A stretch of DNA of 64,000 bases from Bog-473 sp963834405 (lineage in GTDB: Bacteria; Actinomycetota; Acidimicrobiia; Acidimicrobiales; RAAP-2): NCBI GenBank assembly GCA_963834405.1, contig CAWIBX010000005.1:1-64000 (forward strand), written 5' to 3'. Made by a program: the position numbers and the translations under genes. This document shows positions 60,392 to 64,000 of the stretch, piece by piece. Below the pieces are notes generated by a model. The model did not search any database, had not been told where the DNA came from, and worked only from the letters and a program-made list of their open reading frames with translations. The number at the start of each line of letters is the position of its first letter. Position 1 is the first letter of the stretch.

Positions 60392-62035
60392 GTGTCGGAC
60401 CCACGGGAGGTCGACAGCCCCGCCGCGGGCACCGCCGTCCTCGACGAAGCCCATGTCGGCGACATCAAGGGGGCCTTCGGGACCATCCGCCAGCACGACA
60501 CCGAGGCGCGTCGCTCGTGGGGCGCCCGCCTCCTCACCCTGCTGGCGATCATGGGCCCGGGGTTGATCGTCATGGTCGGCGACAACGACGCCGGCGGCGT
60601 CTCCACCTACGCCCAGGCCGGCCAGAACTACGGGCTCACCCTGCTCTGGACCCTCCCGTTGCTCGTCCCCGTCCTCATCGTCAACCAGGAGATGGTGGTG
60701 CGGCTGGGTGCCGTCACCGGCGTCGGCCACGCGCGGCTCATCAACGAGCGCTTCGGCAGGTTCTGGGGCGCCTTCTCCGTCGGCGACCTCTTCATCCTGA
60801 ACTTCCTGACGATCGCCACCGAGTTCATCGGCGTCAGCCTCTCTCTCGGCTACTTCGGGGTCAGTGAGTACGTCTCGGTGCCGATCGCAGCGGTGGCACT
60901 CGTCGTGATGACCGCCACCGGGAGCTTCCGGCGCTGGGAGCGCTTCATGTTCGTCTTCATCTTCGCCAACCTTCTCGTCATTCCGCTCGCCGTCCTGAGC
61001 CACCCGTCCGCCTCCGCCTTCCTCCACGGGCTCACGGTCCCAGGGGTCCAAGGGGGCTTCGACTCCACCTCCATCCTGTTGGTCATCGCCATCATCGGCA
61101 CCACCGTGGCCCCTTGGCAGCTCTTCTTCCAGCAGTCGAACATCGTCGACAAGCGCATCACCCCCCGCTGGATCAACTACGAGCGCGTCGACACCATCCT
61201 CGGCTCGTTCGTGACGGTGATCGCCGCCTCGTTGCTGATGGCCGTCGTCGCGGCGGCCTTCACGCACACCGCACTGGCCGGCAACTACACCAACGCCGGG
61301 GGCGTGGCGCACGGCCTGCAGCACTACGTCGGCGCGGCGGCCGGCACCATGTTCGCCGTCATCCTGCTCAACGCGTCGTTGATCGGCGCGGCCTCCGTGA
61401 CGCTGGCCACGTCGTACGCCTTTGGCGACATGTTCGGGGTGCGCCACTCGCTGCACCGGCACTGGAGCGAGGCGAAGTTCTTCTACACGTCGTTCGCCGG
61501 GATGGTCGCGCTGGCGGCGGGAATCGTCATCATTCCCGGCGCGCCACTCGGGCTGATCACCACGGGCGTGCAGGCGCTCGCTGGCATCCTGCTCCCGAGC
61601 GCCACCGTGTTCCTGCTCCTGCTGTGCAACGACGCCGAGGTCCTCGGACCGTGGGTCAACCGGCTCTGGCTCAACATCCTGGCCGGCATCATCGTCTCCA
61701 TTCTCCTCATGTTGTCGCTGGTGCTCATGGCCACGACACTCCTGACGAATATCAACGTGACCGACGTCGTCTTCGCCCTGAGCGCGGTGCTGCTCGTCGC
61801 CTACGCCGTCGCCGGCGTCATCCTTTTCCGGGCCCGCCATACCCGACCTCACCCGGATGAGATGTCCAAGGAGCGCCGGGCCAATTGGCGCATGCCGCCC
61901 CTCAACCTGTTGAGCCGTCCGAAGTGGTCCAAGGGCCGGCTGACCGCGATGTACCTCTTGCGCGGCTACTTGGTCGTCGCCGTGATCCTTCTGCTCGTGA
62001 AGGCCATCGAGCTGGGGGTGAACGGCAAGAGCTGA
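60392..62035 (+). CDS. NRAMP-family divalent metal transporter, atypical metal site
   Basis: A 547-residue transporter with 11 or more helices; GTG 60392 sits 5 bp after a GGAGGTGA. Helix 1 carries GPGLIVMVGDNDAGGVSTYA, where classical manganese/iron NRAMPs have a DPGN motif. Helix 6 carries TTVAPWQLFFQQSN in place of the usual MPHN, so the metal-selective methionine is missing. This matches the divergent NRAMP group, some members of which carry Mg2+ or other hard ions. A linked PRC/MgtE_N/CBS gene supports magnesium or manganese. The C-terminal extension (about 100 residues) is also longer than in MntH. Confidence 0.85.
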   Translation: MSDPREVDSPAAGTAVLDEAHVGDIKGAFGTIRQHDTEARRSWGARLLTLLAIMGPGLIVMVGDNDAGGVSTYAQAGQNYGLTLLWTLPLLVPVLIVNQEMVVRLGAVTGVGHARLINERFGRFWGAFSVGDLFILNFLTIATEFIGVSLSLGYFGVSEYVSVPIAAVALVVMTATGSFRRWERFMFVFIFANLLVIPLAVLSHPSASAFLHGLTVPGVQGGFDSTSILLVIAIIGTTVAPWQLFFQQSNIVDKRITPRWINYERVDTILGSFVTVIAASLLMAVVAAAFTHTALAGNYTNAGGVAHGLQHYVGAAAGTMFAVILLNASLIGAASVTLATSYAFGDMFGVRHSLHRHWSEAKFFYTSFAGMVALAAGIVIIPGAPLGLITTGVQALAGILLPSATVFLLLLCNDAEVLGPWVNRLWLNILAGIIVSILLMLSLVLMATTLLTNINVTDVVFALSAVLLVAYAVAGVILFRARHTRPHPDEMSKERRANWRMPPLNLLSRPKWSKGRLTAMYLLRGYLVVAVILLLVKAIELGVNGKS

Positions 62036-62084
62036 TCAGGGCCCCGGTTCGTCACCGCTCCTTCCCCGTCGGCATGATGGGGCG

Positions 62085-62597
62085 GTGCCGAAGCGGAGCG
62101 CCGGACTGCTCGTGTACCGGACCACGTCGTCACGGGTGGCCGACGTCCTCATCGTGCATCCCGGGGGTCCCTTCTGGGCGAAGAAGGACGCGGGTGCCTG
62201 GTCGATCCCCAAGGGCGAGTACGGGGAGGGCGACGACGCGTTCGCCACGGCCTGCCGCGAGTTCGAAGAGGAGATCGGCCAGGCCCCGCCCGGGTCAGAG
62301 CCGCTGCCCCTGGGCGAGCTAACGCAGCCGGGAGGAAAGCGCGTCGTGGCGTGGGCGCTCGAGGGCGACGTCGACCTCGAGCACACGACGAGCAACACGT
62401 TCGAGATGGAATGGCCGCGCGGCTCGGGGACCCTGCGCACGTTCCCCGAGGTGGACCGCGTGGAGTGGGTCACCGTCGCCACTGCCCGGACGAAACTGTT
62501 GCGCGGGCAGGTTCCCTTTCTCGACCGCTTGACCCAGGGCCTCGGTTTCCGTGGCGCCGGGATCAGCGAAGAGTCGCCGGGTGCAACCGGTGCCTAA
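62085..62597 (+). CDS. Nudix hydrolase
   Basis: A 170-residue protein with the Nudix box GEYGEGDDAFATACREFEEE followed by IG; the first glutamate of the consensus is aspartate. The N-terminal SAGLLVYRTT and the late WVTVATARTKLL fit the NUDIX fold of small NTP pyrophosphohydrolases. GTG 62085 is the first usable start. The downstream methyltransferase begins in the last codons, giving overlap. Substrate not determinable. Confidence 0.88.
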   Translation: MPKRSAGLLVYRTTSSRVADVLIVHPGGPFWAKKDAGAWSIPKGEYGEGDDAFATACREFEEEIGQAPPGSEPLPLGELTQPGGKRVVAWALEGDVDLEHTTSNTFEMEWPRGSGTLRTFPEVDRVEWVTVATARTKLLRGQVPFLDRLTQGLGFRGAGISEESPGATGA

Positions 62598-63567
62598 AGT
62601 CCCCGACTCCGTCCGCGCCGCCGGGGCGAAGGCAGTCGACGCGCTCCCGCCGGCCGTCGGGGGACGGGTGCGGCGTGCCCTGGGACGACCCGGCCTCAAG
62701 ACCGTCGCCCTCTTCGAGTTCGACCGCGAGTTCCGCGACATCGCCGCCCTCTTCGAGTCCGACCCCGACGGGGCCCGGTCCCGGTTGGAGCACACCGTGG
62801 TCACGGTCCCCGGCGTTCCCCCGCCCAACCCGTTTTCGGACGAGTACCGCGCCTGGACCTGGGAGCTCTACCGCCACATCTCGGGACGCGAATCGTATGA
62901 CGTCGCCAACGAGAGCTCGCCCTTCGACCTCGAGGCAGCCACGGCGTGCCCGTTCCCGTACGCCACCGGCTCCGCCCGGACCGTCGGACGGGACCTGATC
63001 GCCCGCGGGCACGTGCTGCGCACCATCGGGGAGATGGGCTTGGGGGCTGGATCCAGGGCGGTCGAGTTCGGTCCCGGCTGGGGGAACCTCACGGCCGACC
63101 TGACTGCCTCGGGGATCGACGTAACGGCTGTCGAGGTCGACGACGACTTTCGTACGCTGCTCCGCCGCCGCTACGCCGGCCCGGGCCGCCTGGAGATCGC
63201 GGCGCTGGACATGCTGGCCTTCGCCGCAGACGTGCCGTACGACGTCGCCGTCTTCTTCGAGAGCTTCCACCATTGCGCCGACCACCTCGCCATGCTCCGG
63301 CGGCTCCACGACATCGTGAGCGCCGAGGGCTTCGTCGTGTTCGCCTCCGAGCCGGTGCACGACATGCCGTTCCCGTGGGGCCCCCGGCTCGACGGGCTCT
63401 CGGTGTGGTCGAGCCGCACCTACGGATGGCTGGAGCTCGGGTTCCGAAAGGGCTACTTCGCAGAGGCCCTCGCACGCACGGGCTGGTGGGGCACCCGGAA
63501 GCGCCTCGGTACGGGCGACGGCGAGCTCGATGTGATCGTCGCCACACGATTGGCGGAGACCGCCTGA
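62581..63567 (+). CDS. SAM-dependent methyltransferase
   Basis: A protein of about 328 residues. The SAM-binding core starts SRAVEFGPGWGNLTADLTA (motif I), followed by VTAVEVDDDF, IAALDMLAFA and VAVFFESFHHCADHL. The 160 residues before it are helical and rich in Arg/Ala (ALFESDPDGARSRLE), a separate substrate or linker domain. GTG 62581 or GTG 62590 is the start; both overlap the Nudix stop. Coupled translation suggests a shared pathway with the Nudix protein. The methyl acceptor is unknown. Confidence 0.85.
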   Translation: MQPVPKVPDSVRAAGAKAVDALPPAVGGRVRRALGRPGLKTVALFEFDREFRDIAALFESDPDGARSRLEHTVVTVPGVPPPNPFSDEYRAWTWELYRHISGRESYDVANESSPFDLEAATACPFPYATGSARTVGRDLIARGHVLRTIGEMGLGAGSRAVEFGPGWGNLTADLTASGIDVTAVEVDDDFRTLLRRRYAGPGRLEIAALDMLAFAADVPYDVAVFFESFHHCADHLAMLRRLHDIVSAEGFVVFASEPVHDMPFPWGPRLDGLSVWSSRTYGWLELGFRKGYFAEALARTGWWGTRKRLGTGDGELDVIVATRLAETA

Positions 63568-63580
63568 CGAAAAGAGTGAG

Positions 63581-63655
63581 TCGGGCTGCCCGGATTTGAA
63601 CCGGGGACCTCTGCGTCCCGAACGCAGCGCGCTAACCAAGCTGCGCCACAGCCCG
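63581..63655 (-). tRNA. tRNA-Pro(CGG)
   Basis: A 75-nt cloverleaf on the minus strand. Acceptor CGGGCTG/CAGCCCG, D arm GCGC/GCGC, anticodon stem CTGCG/CGCAG with loop TTCGGGA (anticodon CGG), T arm CCCGG TTCAAAT CCGGG, discriminator A. CCA is not encoded. It is intact. Confidence 0.95.
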
Positions 63656-63697
63656 TCCGCTCCCGGGGGGGAGCAGGTCCGCCACACTACCGCGGCG

Positions 63698-64000
63698 TCA
63701 GCCGGCGGTTTCCTCCGTGTCGTCGGCCGCCGGCCCGTGTCCGGACCGTTCCGGCTCCCCCGGGTGCAGGTCCGAATCGCCCGCACCCCCTGGCGTGCCG
63801 GTACCTGCGCCCACGTACGTCGCCACGACCTGTGCCACGCGTCGCTTGTCCATCTCGACCACCCGGAGGGACCAGTCGCCCACGCGTGCCTCTTCGCCTT
63901 CCGCGGGGATGTGCCCGAAGCGTTCGAAGAGCAGCCCGCCCAAGGTGACGTAGTCGCCCTCGGGGATATCGATGCCGAGGCGGTCCCGGATCTCGTCGAC
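63698..64000 (-). CDS. CorC/HlyC-family transporter-associated domain protein (C-terminus, runs off window)
   Basis: The frame enters from beyond the right edge. The readable part, RDRLGIDIPEGDYVTLGGLL, then FERFGHIPAEGEEARVGDWS and LRVVEMDKRRVAQV, is the CorC_HlyC domain. That domain ends CBS-containing hemolysin-like membrane proteins (magnesium/cobalt efflux type). A hydrophilic tail of about 40 residues follows. The stop is at 63698-63700. The start and membrane domain are outside the window. Confidence 0.85.
   Translation of the reverse strand, partial: VDEIRDRLGIDIPEGDYVTLGGLLFERFGHIPAEGEEARVGDWSLRVVEMDKRRVAQVVATYVGAGTGTPGGAGDSDLHPGEPERSGHGPAADDTEETAG

Noticed and set aside
60254..61852. 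A 532-codon acidic/His-rich frame antisense to the NRAMP gene
   Set aside because: Composition is the mirror of membrane-helix codons; the plus-strand gene has helices and a strong ribosome site.

Overview
The window is GC-rich bacterial DNA with frequent GTG and TTG starts. Its gene content points to Actinomycetota: an F420-type PPOX flavoprotein, three mycothiol-dependent-isomerase-like (MDMPI/DinB) genes, an ECF41 sigma factor, a LytR-CpsA-Psr protein, and several TolB-like secreted propellers. An Acidimicrobiia-type lineage is plausible, but no phylogenetic marker here proves it. I saw no CRISPR array, restriction system or phage structural genes.

Left part (1-14.2 kb). A PPOX flavoprotein and a frameshifted quinone oxidoreductase are followed by the 3' relic of an FtsX/MacB permease. 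Next comes a histidine kinase/response regulator pair, divergent from an operon for a two-module lipoprotein, a MacA-like adaptor, an ABC ATPase and a MacB-like permease. Their shared intergenic region holds a symmetric operator of four GTAAC/GTTAC half-sites. A TetR gene with a clear palindromic operator faces a catabolic set: D-aminoacylase-type amidohydrolase, Rieske oxygenase alpha subunit and FGly-type arylsulfatase.

Mobile region (14.2-23.7 kb). An ISAzo13-family element and a large secreted protein are followed by an IS21-family element (18116-23658). That element has 13/14-matching ends and a 5-bp target duplication. Its istB gene is split in frame, exactly at the P-loop, by a 2.8-kb serine-recombinase element carrying DUF5372, a small ORF and a recombinase.

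Middle part (23.7-40.7 kb). This holds secreted propeller proteins, a winged-helix protein of unknown function behind a strong hairpin, and an ECF sigma/anti-sigma-like pair. It also has an MDMPI protein, a GT1 glycosyltransferase, a HAD phosphatase, a methyltransferase, a HIT protein, a small kinase, a GT-C membrane protein, and a second two-component system paralogous to the first. A second symmetric operator with exact 11-bp phasing lies upstream of that kinase. Two diverged direct copies of a 160-170 bp intergenic element lie 18.2 kb apart. The region ends at a tRNA-Ile gene fragment that stops at the anticodon loop, which may be an integration or deletion scar.

Right part (40.7-64 kb), with a more core-like appearance. 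It begins with an SGNH protein, a TesB-like thioesterase, and an ECF41 sigma factor divergent from a VOC protein/ABC exporter operon. The gap between them carries two (T/A)GTCACG-N16-CGTC promoters, one for each direction. These are followed by tRNA-Ala, an SPFH/ribbon-helix-helix pair behind a 12-bp palindrome, and a reverse-strand lipid/CoA-type cluster (CoA-transferase, SDR, sulfotransferase, DUF1214, Tat amidohydrolase). After two more MDMPI genes come a zinc-ribbon protein, an SDR and an LCP protein. The region closes with a PRC/MgtE_N/CBS protein next to an unusual NRAMP transporter, a Nudix protein, a methyltransferase, tRNA-Pro and the end of a CorC/HlyC-type protein. Three genes here (509-1491, 50748-52054, 54522-55156) each carry one single-base frameshift, so they are either recent pseudogenes or sequencing errors.
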